DNA from: Clostridiales bacterium
GTDB taxonomy: Bacteria > Bacillota > Clostridia > Oscillospirales > Oscillospiraceae
Direction: 5' to 3'
DNA: 64,000 bases
NCBI GenBank assembly: GCA_029008095.1
Contig: JAQXJB010000052.1
Location: 1-64,000 of the forward strand
In this document: positions 43,570-52,365 of the stretch, in pieces
Layout: every line of letters starts with the position of its first letter
Position numbering within the stretch: position 1 is the stretch's first letter
The notes under the pieces: model-generated
Databases searched by the model: none
Seen by the model: only the letters and a program-made list of their open reading frames with translations
What the model was told of the DNA's origin: nothing
Program-made: the position numbers and the translations under genes

Positions 43570-45004
43570 TTTTTGCCTCCTTATAGAGCGGAAACACCAC
43601 ATAAAAACGCGTTCCGCCGCTTTCACGCCTGGAAGCTTCGACTGTGCCGCCATGCTTCTCCACCGTGTCCTTAACAATGGCAAGTCCAAGGCCGCTGCCG
43701 CCAACATCGCTGTTTCTTGCCTTATCCACGCGGTAAAACCTATCAAAGATATGAGGAAGATCCTCGGCTGGGATGCCTACGCCGGTATCGTCGATTATAA
43801 GATTTGCTTTTCCGTCCTTTGCATAGAGCAGCACTCTCACATTTCCGCCGGCAACATTATACTTGATCGCATTCTCAACAATGTTGAATACTACCTGATG
43901 GATATCGTCAGCATTCGCCCATATCACGCAGCCCTCCATCAGCTCACAAGTCACGCTGACATTTTTATTTTCCGCCAGGGTACGGAGCATTTTCATGGAT
44001 TCATTGATAACTTCCGAAATATCCACAGCAGAAAGCTTCTCCTGGCGCTTTACGTCAAGGCGCGTAAGCTCAAGGAGCTTTTCGGTTATTCTCGAAAGGC
44101 GTTCAGCCTCCTGGCCTATATCCGTAACAAATTCATGAAGCAGCTCCGGAGGCATATTATCATTTTGAACGATACTGTCCGTCAAAAGGCGTATACCGGC
44201 GAGAGGTGTTTTCAGCTCATGGGAAGCGTCGGAAACAAAGCGCTGGCGCAGCTCCTCGGTCCTTTGCAGTCTATCTGCCAATGCGTTAAATTCATTCGCC
44301 AGCTCATCCAGCTCATCGTTGCCCTTAACCTTGATACGGCTGCCATAATTTCCGGAGGCAACGCTTTTTATGGCCCTGACTATTGAGCGCAAACGTACAT
44401 TCATAAGCCTCGACAAAATGATAGCCAGCATTATGGAGGCGGCAAACACCGCTATGGAAATATTGCCCAAATTTCGTCTAAGCGCCGAAACGAGTTCAAC
44501 TTCTTCCACAGAATACTCATATAAATATACAGATCCGATGGTTTTTCCTTTATACATGATAGGAACGGCAGCTCTGCTCTTTGTTGCCGCCGAGGTAAAT
44601 TCATAGGAAAAAGCGGTATTTCCCCCAAGCGCAGACACGACTTCCGGCAAAAGGGCATACTTACCCACATTGCCGTCGTTATCGCTGCTGTCATACAGTA
44701 CCCGTGCAGATGAATCAGTTATCACAATACGGGTCATACCCATATCTCCAATAAGAGATATTACCTTTTCCACCTCATCTGCGCTCAGGCCCGCCAATGA
44801 CGCTAAAGACGAGGCTATGACAGCTTCCTGGTTCTGCATGGCGGTTCTTTTTGATTCATACAGCATCGAGCGCATATTCATGACGGGATATATATTAATC
44901 AAAACGAGACACGCCACTATGATCATAATATAGCCGACAGCGTACTTAAAAAGTACGCTGTTCAAGCGAAACCATTCGGGTTTAGTCTTTAAAATAGTAT
45001 CCAA
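43562..45004 (-). CDS. Sensor histidine kinase (HAMP, HisKA, HATPase)
   Basis: A 480-residue membrane kinase. A first membrane helix is at about residues 20-40, a PAS-like or Cache-like outer domain at 45-178, a second helix at 181-201, and HAMP at about 201-253. The phosphorylated His262 is in SDASHELKTPL. The ATP-binding domain has IVENAIKYN, DTGVGIPAEDLPHIFDRFYR and GGSGLGLAIVKD. Its start overlaps the regulator gene by 23 bases. It resembles the PhoR/ResE group. The partner lipoprotein downstream has GerMN repeats. The signal is unknown. Confidence 0.94.
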   Translation of the reverse strand: MDTILKTKPEWFRLNSVLFKYAVGYIMIIVACLVLINIYPVMNMRSMLYESKRTAMQNQEAVIASSLASLAGLSADEVEKVISLIGDMGMTRIVITDSSARVLYDSSDNDGNVGKYALLPEVVSALGGNTAFSYEFTSAATKSRAAVPIMYKGKTIGSVYLYEYSVEEVELVSALRRNLGNISIAVFAASIMLAIILSRLMNVRLRSIVRAIKSVASGNYGSRIKVKGNDELDELANEFNALADRLQRTEELRQRFVSDASHELKTPLAGIRLLTDSIVQNDNMPPELLHEFVTDIGQEAERLSRITEKLLELTRLDVKRQEKLSAVDISEVINESMKMLRTLAENKNVSVTCELMEGCVIWANADDIHQVVFNIVENAIKYNVAGGNVRVLLYAKDGKANLIIDDTGVGIPAEDLPHIFDRFYRVDKARNSDVGGSGLGLAIVKDTVEKHGGTVEASRRESGGTRFYVVFPLYKEAKNE

Positions 45005-45662
45005 CTCCCCACTTGGTCATGATCTTTTCCGGCTCTGCGGGAACAAGCTCAAGCTTTTCACGAAGTCTTCTGATATGAACATCTACAGTTCGGATATCGC
45101 CCTGATAGTCATATCCCCAGATAATGGAAAGCAGATTTTCACGGCTGTATACCTTGCCGGGGTTCTTCATAAGGAGCTCGATAAGGTCAAATTCCTTGGC
45201 TGTAAGCTCTACCTCAGTGCCATCTCTGAACGAAGTACGGCGCTCAGTATCTATCTTAATATGACCGCTGGTCAGTACATTGGCGCTTGCAGCCTGCTCG
45301 ATCATGGAGGAACGTCTCAGCAGCGCTCTTACCCTGGCCTTCAGCTCAAGGATATTAAAGGGCTTGGTAATATAGTCATCCGCTCCGTACTCAAAGCCGA
45401 TGATCTTATCGGTATCCTCGCTCTTTGCGGTAAGCAGGATGATAGGCACCTTGGAAAACTCTCTTATACGCATGCATGCCTCAAGACCGTTGAGCTTAGG
45501 CATCATGACGTCCATGATAATCAGGTTAAAGTCCTCGTTTCTGGCCAGCTCGACAGCTTCTTCTCCGTCATATGCCACATCTACCTTATAACCTTCATTT
45601 TCAAGGTTAAATGTTATTCCCTTAACCAACAACTTTTCATCATCTACAACAAGAATTCTCAT
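44982..45662 (-). CDS. OmpR/PhoB-family response regulator
   Basis: A 226-residue regulator. The receiver domain has VVDDEK (acidic pocket), phosphorylated Asp51 in IIMDVMMPKLNG, and the switch residues LLTAKSEDTDK and KPF. The C-terminal winged helix ends RTVDVHIRRLREKLE and VGYYFKD. The pair with the histidine kinase at 43562-45004 is confirmed by overlap. Targets cannot be seen in the window. The GerMN lipoprotein, the D,D-carboxypeptidase and the nearby metY are candidates by location only. Confidence 0.95.
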   Translation of the reverse strand: MRILVVDDEKLLVKGITFNLENEGYKVDVAYDGEEAVELARNEDFNLIIMDVMMPKLNGLEACMRIREFSKVPIILLTAKSEDTDKIIGFEYGADDYITKPFNILELKARVRALLRRSSMIEQAASANVLTSGHIKIDTERRTSFRDGTEVELTAKEFDLIELLMKNPGKVYSRENLLSIIWGYDYQGDIRTVDVHIRRLREKLELVPAEPEKIMTKWGVGYYFKD

Positions 45663-45687
45663 ATCTTTATCTCCTCTTTGAACATAT

Positions 45688-46095
45688 TCAGCTTACGCAT
45701 ATACTGTCTCTTATATTTTCATAAATGCCTGTACCTATACCGGAAACATCCATGATATCATATCTGTTCTTAAACGCGCCGTTTTCCTCGCGGTATTTGA
45801 TGATACGCTCCGCAAGCTTTTCTCCTATACCGTTCAGTTTCATAAGCTCATCGGCCGAGGCTGTATTTATATTTACCATAAGTCCGTCCTGAGTCTCAGG
45901 AATTTCATCAACTCCGGCATTCTCCTCAGAATTCCAGTTTTTTTCAACGCTGACAGTATATTTATCAGAATATTGGCTGCAATCAATCTGAGACTTAAAA
46001 TATCCGGAGCTGAAGCCAAGGACAGCCACGCCCATAAAAGCTATAATCGTTATAAGAGTTTTCGGCGTTATTGAAATTTTCATATACGGCACCAT
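45688..46095 (-). CDS. ComEA-like DNA-binding helix-hairpin-helix protein
   Basis: A 135-residue protein with an N-terminal membrane anchor (about residues 15-32 from the first Met) and two helix-hairpin-helix motifs, NINTASADELMKLNGIGEKLAERII and the later VSGIGTGIYENI. This is the DNA-binding end of ComEA, the receptor of imported DNA in natural competence. No other competence gene is nearby. The start may be the Met four codons inside (46083), as neither has a strong ribosome site. It is next to the two-component operon but has its own 25-base gap. Confidence 0.85.
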   Translation of the reverse strand: MVPYMKISITPKTLITIIAFMGVAVLGFSSGYFKSQIDCSQYSDKYTVSVEKNWNSEENAGVDEIPETQDGLMVNINTASADELMKLNGIGEKLAERIIKYREENGAFKNRYDIMDVSGIGTGIYENIRDSICVS

Positions 46096-46164
46096 TCAAA
46101 ACGGCAGCAGTCTTTTTTACGCTCATGAAATACGGATATTTCCTTGAAAACAGACTTATTGTTC

Positions 46165-46194
46165 TTGCATTTGCTAACCGTTTGTTGCTATAAT
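46165..46194 (+). promoter_or_regulatory. Promoter upstream of the D,D-carboxypeptidase gene
   Basis: TTGCAT at 46165-46170, an 18-base spacer and TATAAT at 46189-46194, preceded by TGC (extended -10), give a good promoter. A start here would give a leader of about 210 bases to the carboxypeptidase ATG, which contains the repeats described separately. Confidence 0.55.
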
Positions 46195-46269
46195 AAATTA
46201 GCTGCACAAAAAAGTAAATAGCTATTTTATAAGATATTGTCCTGGCTTGCAGCAAATAAAACAGCGTCG

Positions 46270-46319
46270 GCAAAGCGATTAAAATCAAATATAATGTCCG
46301 CTCTGCGGATTTTGTGCCA
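46270..46319 (+). repeat. Leader direct repeat, copy 1
   Basis: A 50-base unit beginning GCAAAGCG and running through CCGCTCTGCGG. It is repeated, imperfectly, 77 bases later. Its inner TCCGC-tct-GCGGA makes a small hairpin; the flanks of this hairpin are less regular than in copy 2. Confidence 0.6.
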
Positions 46320-46320
46320 T

Positions 46321-46353
46321 GCTTTGCGGTTGTCCCACAGGGACGAGCAAAGC
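46321..46353 (+). repeat. Hairpin between the leader repeats
   Basis: GCTTTGC (46321-46327) pairs with GCAAAGC (46347-46353), and an inner GTCCC (46332-46336) pairs with GGGAC (46340-46344) around ACA. It is thus built partly from the first bases of repeat copy 2. Confidence 0.5.
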
Positions 46354-46396
46354 GGTTTTAATCAAACATAATATCCGCTCTGCGGATATTATACCA
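46347..46396 (+). repeat. Leader direct repeat, copy 2, with perfect 11-bp stem
   Basis: Second copy, with period 77 bases from copy 1. ATAATATCCGC at 46368-46378 pairs perfectly with GCGGATATTAT at 46382-46392 around TCT, immediately before the ribosome site of the carboxypeptidase gene. There is no T-run, so it is not a simple terminator. It could be an operator or a translation control hairpin. Confidence 0.6.
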
Positions 46397-46414
46397 CATT
46401 TTTCGGAGATTGCT

Positions 46415-47809
46415 ATGAAAAAATACAAAATCTTTTCATTTATATTGATATTAAGCATACTTTTTTCTTTTCTTACCCCTTCCGCAGGCGCTGTAGAGCA
46501 GCCGGATATACTGGCACGGGCTGCTATTTTGATGAACGCCGAAACCGGCGAGGTGTACTACGAGAAAAATGCGGACGCAGTTCTCCCTCCGGCAAGTATT
46601 ACCAAGGTAATGACGGCACTTATGGCTTTTGAGGCGATCGAGAGGGGAGATATATCCATTTCGGATATGGTTACCGCTTCCTCCACCTCCCATAACGACC
46701 TCACTCTGGATGGAAGCACGCAGAATATCATCCCCGGAGAGACCATGAGTCTGGAGGGATTGCTCTACTGCATGCTGGTAAGCTCCGCAAACGAAGCATG
46801 CAACATAATCGGAGAATACATAGCCGGCGGCAGCATATCTGAATTCGTTGCAATGATGAACGCACGGGCAAAAGAGTTGGGCTGCACAAATACGAATTTC
46901 GTAAACGCCCACGGACTCCCCGCCGACCAGCATTATTCCACCGCCCATGATATTGCCCTTATCTCTGCCGAGGCGCTTAAATATCCCCTCTTCGTTGAGA
47001 TAGTAAACACCGTATACAAGGAGCTGCCCGCAACGAACAAGTCGGATTCCCGTTATCTGATGAGTACGAATTACTTAATAAATCCAGACAGATCCCACTA
47101 TTATTACAGCGAGGCCAAAGGAATAAAAACTGGCAGCACTGAATCCGCAGGTCAATGTCTTGCCTCCTATGTCGTAAACGATGACGTCACTGCCATTTCT
47201 GTTCTGCTGGGCTGCGAGATCGTGAAGCTGGAGGATGGCAGTTCTGAGATACAGAGCTTCACTCAAACCAAGAAGCTCATGCAATGGTTTTTGAGCAATT
47301 ACAGCCTGCACACTATTATCAGCACGACCGACCTTATCTGCGAAGTTCCCGTGGAGCTTGCTGAGGGCACAAACACTGTTGTGGCACGGCCTGCGGAAAA
47401 CATCTCCATGCTTCTCCCCATTGATATCGACGTGGATTCTCTGGAAAGGAACTACACTATATACAGCCAGCGTGAAGGTGCCGAACCGCTTACCGCACCG
47501 CTCAGCGCGGGCGACCTTATCGGCGAGATCACCTTCATCTATAACGGCAATACATACGGCCCAGTTTCTCTTGTCGCAAACACTGCGGTAGAACGTTCCA
47601 AGCTCGCTTACCTGAAAGCAGAAATCAAAAATACTTTGAACAAATCCTGGGTGAAATGGCTCATCGCCGGTTTTGTACTTGTCCTTATTCTCTATTTCGT
47701 CTTTGTGATACGCTATAACATTATCCGCAGAAAGCGCAGGAAAGCCGCTCACGAGGCAGCCAAGCGCGGTACTGCAAACTCGAGCCCATTCACTACAAGC
47801 AAAAAATGA
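46415..47809 (+). CDS. Serine-type D-alanyl-D-alanine carboxypeptidase (S11 family, DacF-like)
   Basis: Trims terminal D-Ala from peptidoglycan pentapeptides at the cell surface. The 464-residue protein has a signal peptide (about residues 1-24, ending PSAGA), the SxxK catalytic motif SITK in LPPASITKVMTALM, the SxN motif SSANEAC and the KTG motif GIKTGSTESAGQC. A C-terminal domain and a membrane anchor (about 427-447) with a basic tail follow. ATG 46415 is chosen because it starts with MKKYKIFSFI and has CGGAGA before it. Upstream is a long leader with repeats. Confidence 0.95.
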   Translation: MKKYKIFSFILILSILFSFLTPSAGAVEQPDILARAAILMNAETGEVYYEKNADAVLPPASITKVMTALMAFEAIERGDISISDMVTASSTSHNDLTLDGSTQNIIPGETMSLEGLLYCMLVSSANEACNIIGEYIAGGSISEFVAMMNARAKELGCTNTNFVNAHGLPADQHYSTAHDIALISAEALKYPLFVEIVNTVYKELPATNKSDSRYLMSTNYLINPDRSHYYYSEAKGIKTGSTESAGQCLASYVVNDDVTAISVLLGCEIVKLEDGSSEIQSFTQTKKLMQWFLSNYSLHTIISTTDLICEVPVELAEGTNTVVARPAENISMLLPIDIDVDSLERNYTIYSQREGAEPLTAPLSAGDLIGEITFIYNGNTYGPVSLVANTAVERSKLAYLKAEIKNTLNKSWVKWLIAGFVLVLILYFVFVIRYNIIRRKRRKAAHEAAKRGTANSSPFTTSKK

Positions 47810-47811
47810 AA

Positions 47812-47845
47812 AATATCCTCCTGTCCGCAAGGTTAGGAGGATATT
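47812..47845 (+). terminator. First of two hairpins after the carboxypeptidase gene
   Basis: AATATCCTCCT (47812-47822) pairs perfectly with AGGAGGATATT (47835-47845). Only short T stretches follow. The stop codon of the gene is 3 bases before the stem, so it may stabilise the end of the message. Confidence 0.55.
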
Positions 47846-47855
47846 AGTTTGAAAA

Positions 47856-47897
47856 ATCAACCCCTCCGGCTTATCCGGAGGGGTTGATGCTTTTTTT
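47856..47897 (+). terminator. Second, classical terminator after the carboxypeptidase gene
   Basis: ATCAACCCCTCCGG (47856-47869) pairs perfectly with CCGGAGGGGTTGAT (47875-47888), and TTTTTTT follows at 47891-47897. It lies 3 bases from the stop of the convergent EF-G-like gene. Confidence 0.8.
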
Positions 47898-47899
47898 AA

Positions 47900-49975
47900 T
47901 TACTCCGCGTCGGCGTTCGCCTTGGCTTCTTCAACGATCTTCTGCTGTACGTTTGCGGGAGCATCCTCGTAACGAACGAAGTTGAAAGTGAAGGAACCAC
48001 GACCCTGGGTCATAGAGCGGAGGTCGATGGTATAGGTGCCCATCTCGGCCATTGGTACCTCAGCCTCAATGACCTGCTCGCCGTCGTCAGTGGGAGTCAT
48101 GCCCATAACGCGGCCGCGGCGCTTATTCAGGTCGCCGATAACGTCGCCCATGTAGCTGTCGGGTACGGTGACCTTCAATTCGCCGACAGGCTCCATGATA
48201 ACAGGGTTGGCCTCGATAAGTGCTGCCTTGTAAGCCAACTGAGCAGCGGTCTTAAAGGCAATTTCAGAGGAGTCGACAGGATGGTAAGAGCCATCATAGA
48301 GGACAGCCTTCAGGTTAACAACGGGGTAGCCGGCAAGAGGACCGTGAGCGCAGGCCTCTCTCAAACCCTTCTCAACCGCGGGGAAGAAGTTCTTGGGAAC
48401 GGAGCCGCCGAACACTTCCTCGGCGAATACCAGCTCTTCCTCATCGTAGTTGGGCTCGAAGCGGATCCAAACGTCACCAAACTGACCGCTGCCGCCGGTC
48501 TGCTTCTTATGGCGTCCCTGCTTTTGAACGGTCTTGCGGATCTTCTCGCGGTAAGGTACACGGGCGGTGCTGAGCTCAGCCTCAACATTGAAGCGGCTCT
48601 TCAGCTTGCTGACGAGAACATCGATCTGCATATCACCGGCAGCGGAAAGAACCATCTGATGGGTCTCGGCATTGTTGGCAACGGTGAAAGAAGGATCTTC
48701 CTCATTCAGGCGGTTAAGACCCTGAGCGATCTTGTCTTCCTGGCCACGGGTCTTGGGAGCGATGGCAACGGAGTATCCGGGCTCTGCGAACGGAATGCTC
48801 TTAAGTGCAACGACCTTACGGGGATCGCACAGAGTATCGCCGGTCTTTACCTTATCCATCTTGGCAATGGCGCCAATGTCACCGCAGGTAAGCTCCTTGA
48901 CCTCCGTAGCCTTCTTGCCGCGCATGCTGTACAGACGGCCGAGCTTCTCGGTGGCGCCGGTGCGGGAATTGACCATAGGCATATCGGCCGTGATAGTACC
49001 GGAAAGAACCTTTACAAAGGAGTACTTGCCGTACTGGTCAGATATGGTCTTGAAAACAAAGGCAGTGGGAACACCGCCGGGAGAAACGACAAATTCCTCG
49101 GTCTCGCCGTCCTGCTTGGTAGCCTTATGATAGTTGCCTTCCATCGGATTGGGCAGCAGATCCACGATATTGTCCATGAGCATCAAAGAGCCCATGCAGT
49201 TCACAGCGGAACCGCAAAGCACGGGGAACAGGGAGAGATCACGAACACCGGCACGCAGGCCCTGGATCATCTCAGCGTAGGTGAAATCCTCACCGCCGAA
49301 GTATTTATCCATAAACTCTTCGCTGGTCTCAGCAACGGATTCCTTAAGGGCATCGTTGAACTCGGTGATAACGGACATCTTATCAGCGGGAACCTCTATT
49401 TCGACACGCTTCAGATTCTGCATCTCATACGCGCGCTTGTTGAGAACGTCGATAATGCCGGTGACCTTCTTATCCGCATTCCAGATGGGAACAACAACGG
49501 GAGCGATCTTCTTGCCGAAGCGCTCGCGGAGAGCCTCAAAGGTGGCGTTGTAATCGCTGTTGTCCTCGTCAGTCTTGGATATATATACAAAACGGGGCAT
49601 ATTACGCTCTTCACAATATTTCCATGCCTTCTCAAGGCCAACGGAAATACCGTCCTTAGCGGAGCAGACAATGATAGCGGCATCTGCTGCGCGGAGAGCG
49701 GCTACAACTTCGCCGGTGAAGTCAAATGCGCCGGGGGTATCCAGTACATTGATGCGGCAGCCCTTGTAATCCAGGGGAGCAACAGCAGTGCTCAGAGATA
49801 TCTGACGCTTGATTTCTTCGGGGTCATAGTCGCAGACGGTGTTGCCGTCGGCAGCCCGACCCATGCGGTCGATAACGCCGGTGATGTAAAGCAGGCTCTC
49901 AGTCAGAGCAGTCTTACCGCTGCCGCTGTGTCCCAACAGGCAGACGTTGCGTATGTTTTGCACAGAATAACTCAT
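47900..49975 (-). CDS. Elongation factor G-like GTPase (EF-G2 type)
   Basis: A 691-residue translational GTPase with the five-domain EF-G plan. The Walker A is GHSGSGKT (15-22). The G3 motif reads DTPGAFDF (79-86), so Ala83 is in the place of the His that normally activates water in EF-G. The G4 motif is SKTDED. Domain IV (about 480-600) with YDGSYHPVDSSEIAFK and domain V are present. This is the EF-G-like group found as a second copy in many bacteria. Whether it hydrolyses GTP quickly is uncertain. The housekeeping EF-G is presumably elsewhere. The gene precedes the terminator at 47856-47897. Confidence 0.9.
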   Translation of the reverse strand: MSYSVQNIRNVCLLGHSGSGKTALTESLLYITGVIDRMGRAADGNTVCDYDPEEIKRQISLSTAVAPLDYKGCRINVLDTPGAFDFTGEVVAALRAADAAIIVCSAKDGISVGLEKAWKYCEERNMPRFVYISKTDEDNSDYNATFEALRERFGKKIAPVVVPIWNADKKVTGIIDVLNKRAYEMQNLKRVEIEVPADKMSVITEFNDALKESVAETSEEFMDKYFGGEDFTYAEMIQGLRAGVRDLSLFPVLCGSAVNCMGSLMLMDNIVDLLPNPMEGNYHKATKQDGETEEFVVSPGGVPTAFVFKTISDQYGKYSFVKVLSGTITADMPMVNSRTGATEKLGRLYSMRGKKATEVKELTCGDIGAIAKMDKVKTGDTLCDPRKVVALKSIPFAEPGYSVAIAPKTRGQEDKIAQGLNRLNEEDPSFTVANNAETHQMVLSAAGDMQIDVLVSKLKSRFNVEAELSTARVPYREKIRKTVQKQGRHKKQTGGSGQFGDVWIRFEPNYDEEELVFAEEVFGGSVPKNFFPAVEKGLREACAHGPLAGYPVVNLKAVLYDGSYHPVDSSEIAFKTAAQLAYKAALIEANPVIMEPVGELKVTVPDSYMGDVIGDLNKRRGRVMGMTPTDDGEQVIEAEVPMAEMGTYTIDLRSMTQGRGSFTFNFVRYEDAPANVQQKIVEEAKANADAE

Positions 49976-50094
49976 ACCAATTATTTCCCTTCTTTAAATT
50001 CACGTACTAAACCGTGGTGATTTCAAGTCATGTAACAAATTATACACTATAATCCTTTAAATTACAACTCTTTTTAACATATTGAACGAAAAGA

Positions 50095-52302
50095 TTAAAA
50101 AGTTGCTATCAGATACTCTGCTGCCGCCCACATAAGCATATAGGTCAGCACATTCGCCGCCGATGCGGCGATGAAAGAACCACCCGCGAACATAAGTATC
50201 ATAAGCACCATTCCTATAAACGTACCGGCAAGAGCTATTGCAAGAGAGAATTTTGTGGCAGTCACTATTCTACGCCCGCAGCGAACTATTTCGGTATAGT
50301 GATTTATTCCCTCCCTGCTCATCAGGGCGGCAGGCGCTTCGCTAGTCTGTTCGCTGTTTTGAGACAGCTCATACCTTGCCGCATAGGTGGTAAACTCGCC
50401 TTCATCAAAAGGTATCTTGAACTTATTTCTTATAAGCGCAGGCGTAACATTAAAATCGCGTATAGCGAATATCGGCGTTATTCTGGAATGGAGCATACTC
50501 ACCAGCGCAGACTGCACAGCATCCGACGGCAGATAATTTATGATAAACACACCTGCCAATTCACCATCTATAGCGCTGAAAACAGCGTTTTTAATATCCA
50601 GATTCTGAGGCAGGCGTATCCCCATGAGGTTCATAAATGCCGCCGAACCGACCCATACACGGCTGCCCTTTATATACGCGCCGATACCTCCGCTTTCATA
50701 GCAGGAGAACTCATCAACTCGGTAAAGGCTGCAGGCATATTCGCGCATAAGCTCGGCAAATATCTTTGAGGTTCCTGCGCCGGAGGCTACTACGAGGCTT
50801 CCGGTATAGGCGATTATTTTCTCCTCAGACATAGGCGCAAGTATCTTCAGTCCATTCAGTGTCATACAATTCTCAGGAAAGACGTCAAGATCCTTGACCA
50901 CCATACCTACAGCCCGCTTCATATCGCAGGCTCCGTTCCAGCCGGCAATAGCCGCGCCATGATTGAACAGGCTTTTTGCCGCTATGAAGAACGGCTGATT
51001 GAATATCATCAGCGCCCCGAATGCCGCGCTCACAGCCGTTATTCCTGAAAGACAATGCACAAAGGCATCCATACTGTTCATATACGCGCAAAGTCCGGCA
51101 AACACAACGCTCGCCAGAAGCAGCAGCGGCGTCAGCTTATTATAAACAGTTTCCGAAAGGTCTCTTTCGGTGCTCTTATCCACAAAACCCTTCGAAGAGC
51201 CAAGATTTTTGGTTATAACAGCGCCCTCATCTACCTTCTCCCATTCAGATGTGACAACAGTTGGCACCTTGGTCTGCGAAGCCATTTTGAAGGTAAGATT
51301 ATATGCCTTTCGGCCTTTCAATATCCCCCACATAGCGCCGAGCACAGACACAGCGGCCACAGCGCAGTATGGTGCGCCGTAATCGGCTCTGCTCAACGCT
51401 ATTTGCAGCACGGCGTCAACCAGTGCAAAAACGCATGACACTGCCGCAAGGGTTTCCGCCCCGAATTTTCCGCGGAACGGACGAATAATCCCGGAGATTA
51501 TTATGTCGCCAGCCAAAAACATGATCAGCAGCAATCCGCCGGCCAGTAAAATATTTCGGTAAAGTACTTTATTGAGGAAGGCCGGGATTGCGATCACCGC
51601 ATTTGTGCCATAGGTAATATATGCTATTAGCAGGCATATCACGAGAACCGGTATCATTCTCATCCGCAGTGAGTTGATACCCGAGCCATATACGCGCATA
51701 GCATCGGTTGCAGAAAGCTCTTTATGCGGCTTGGGTTCATCGTCCACCCTGTTTTCAAGCCGCTTTACTCTGCGTGCCTTGACGCGTTCGCGGCGTTTAC
51801 GCTCTTTTTCAATGGTTGCCTCCGCGTCCTCAACATACGCCTCATCCGGCTGGCTGTGAGAGTATTTGCCCACACCGAAGAACTCCTGCTCATCCTCGGT
51901 AAGCTCTCGGTGCGAGAACATTGCAGCCTGCTTCTCCTCTACCTCAGATACCCGCCGGAGCTTTTTTTCAACGTCACGTATTCCCTTTTCGATGCCGCTC
52001 TTCGCCTTGCGTTCCTTCGGTTCTGAGCTTTCCTTTTTTACTATCTCACCTCTGCGCGGCTTCTTTTCCCCCGTTTTAGCGGCAGGCTCATCAGGCTTGG
52101 CTTCGACTTCAGCGGCATTATCACCGCTTATTTCCCGAGTATACTCATCGATAATGGCTTTGGCCTGCTTTTCCAGCTCATCCTTGGACATTCTGCTGCT
52201 GCCCTGAATAAAAGCATTGCCCTTATATTCCGCCAGGATAGATTCCAGGGAATAATCATCATCCATATTGTCAAAGCCGATAGACCCATCTTCAAAAGAC
52301 AT
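50095..52302 (-). CDS. Degenerate P1B-type-ATPase-like membrane protein (likely catalytically inactive)
   Basis: A 735-residue protein. The first 210 residues are highly charged and probably disordered or coiled coil. Eight membrane helices follow in the P1B arrangement (about 216-234, 249-272, 285-303, 312-328, 389-408, 415-445, 682-704, 708-729). The segment FNQPFF (434-439) occupies the place of the transport CPC motif. KDLDVFPEN (470-478) is where DKTGT is expected. The ATP-binding-domain GGIGAYIKGSRVWVGSAAFM (538-557) and the P-domain-like DGELAGVFIINY and RDFNVTPALI (579-624) remain, but no GDGxND is seen. It lies between rlmB and the EF-G-like gene, with no stop or frameshift. Confidence 0.75.
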   Translation of the reverse strand: MSFEDGSIGFDNMDDDYSLESILAEYKGNAFIQGSSRMSKDELEKQAKAIIDEYTREISGDNAAEVEAKPDEPAAKTGEKKPRRGEIVKKESSEPKERKAKSGIEKGIRDVEKKLRRVSEVEEKQAAMFSHRELTEDEQEFFGVGKYSHSQPDEAYVEDAEATIEKERKRRERVKARRVKRLENRVDDEPKPHKELSATDAMRVYGSGINSLRMRMIPVLVICLLIAYITYGTNAVIAIPAFLNKVLYRNILLAGGLLLIMFLAGDIIISGIIRPFRGKFGAETLAAVSCVFALVDAVLQIALSRADYGAPYCAVAAVSVLGAMWGILKGRKAYNLTFKMASQTKVPTVVTSEWEKVDEGAVITKNLGSSKGFVDKSTERDLSETVYNKLTPLLLLASVVFAGLCAYMNSMDAFVHCLSGITAVSAAFGALMIFNQPFFIAAKSLFNHGAAIAGWNGACDMKRAVGMVVKDLDVFPENCMTLNGLKILAPMSEEKIIAYTGSLVVASGAGTSKIFAELMREYACSLYRVDEFSCYESGGIGAYIKGSRVWVGSAAFMNLMGIRLPQNLDIKNAVFSAIDGELAGVFIINYLPSDAVQSALVSMLHSRITPIFAIRDFNVTPALIRNKFKIPFDEGEFTTYAARYELSQNSEQTSEAPAALMSREGINHYTEIVRCGRRIVTATKFSLAIALAGTFIGMVLMILMFAGGSFIAASAANVLTYMLMWAAAEYLIATF

Positions 52303-52365
52303 AATTATTCCCTCCTTCCCGGCGATAATGGGCAGGGCTCTCCCCCGCCCATCCGCAAATATTTA

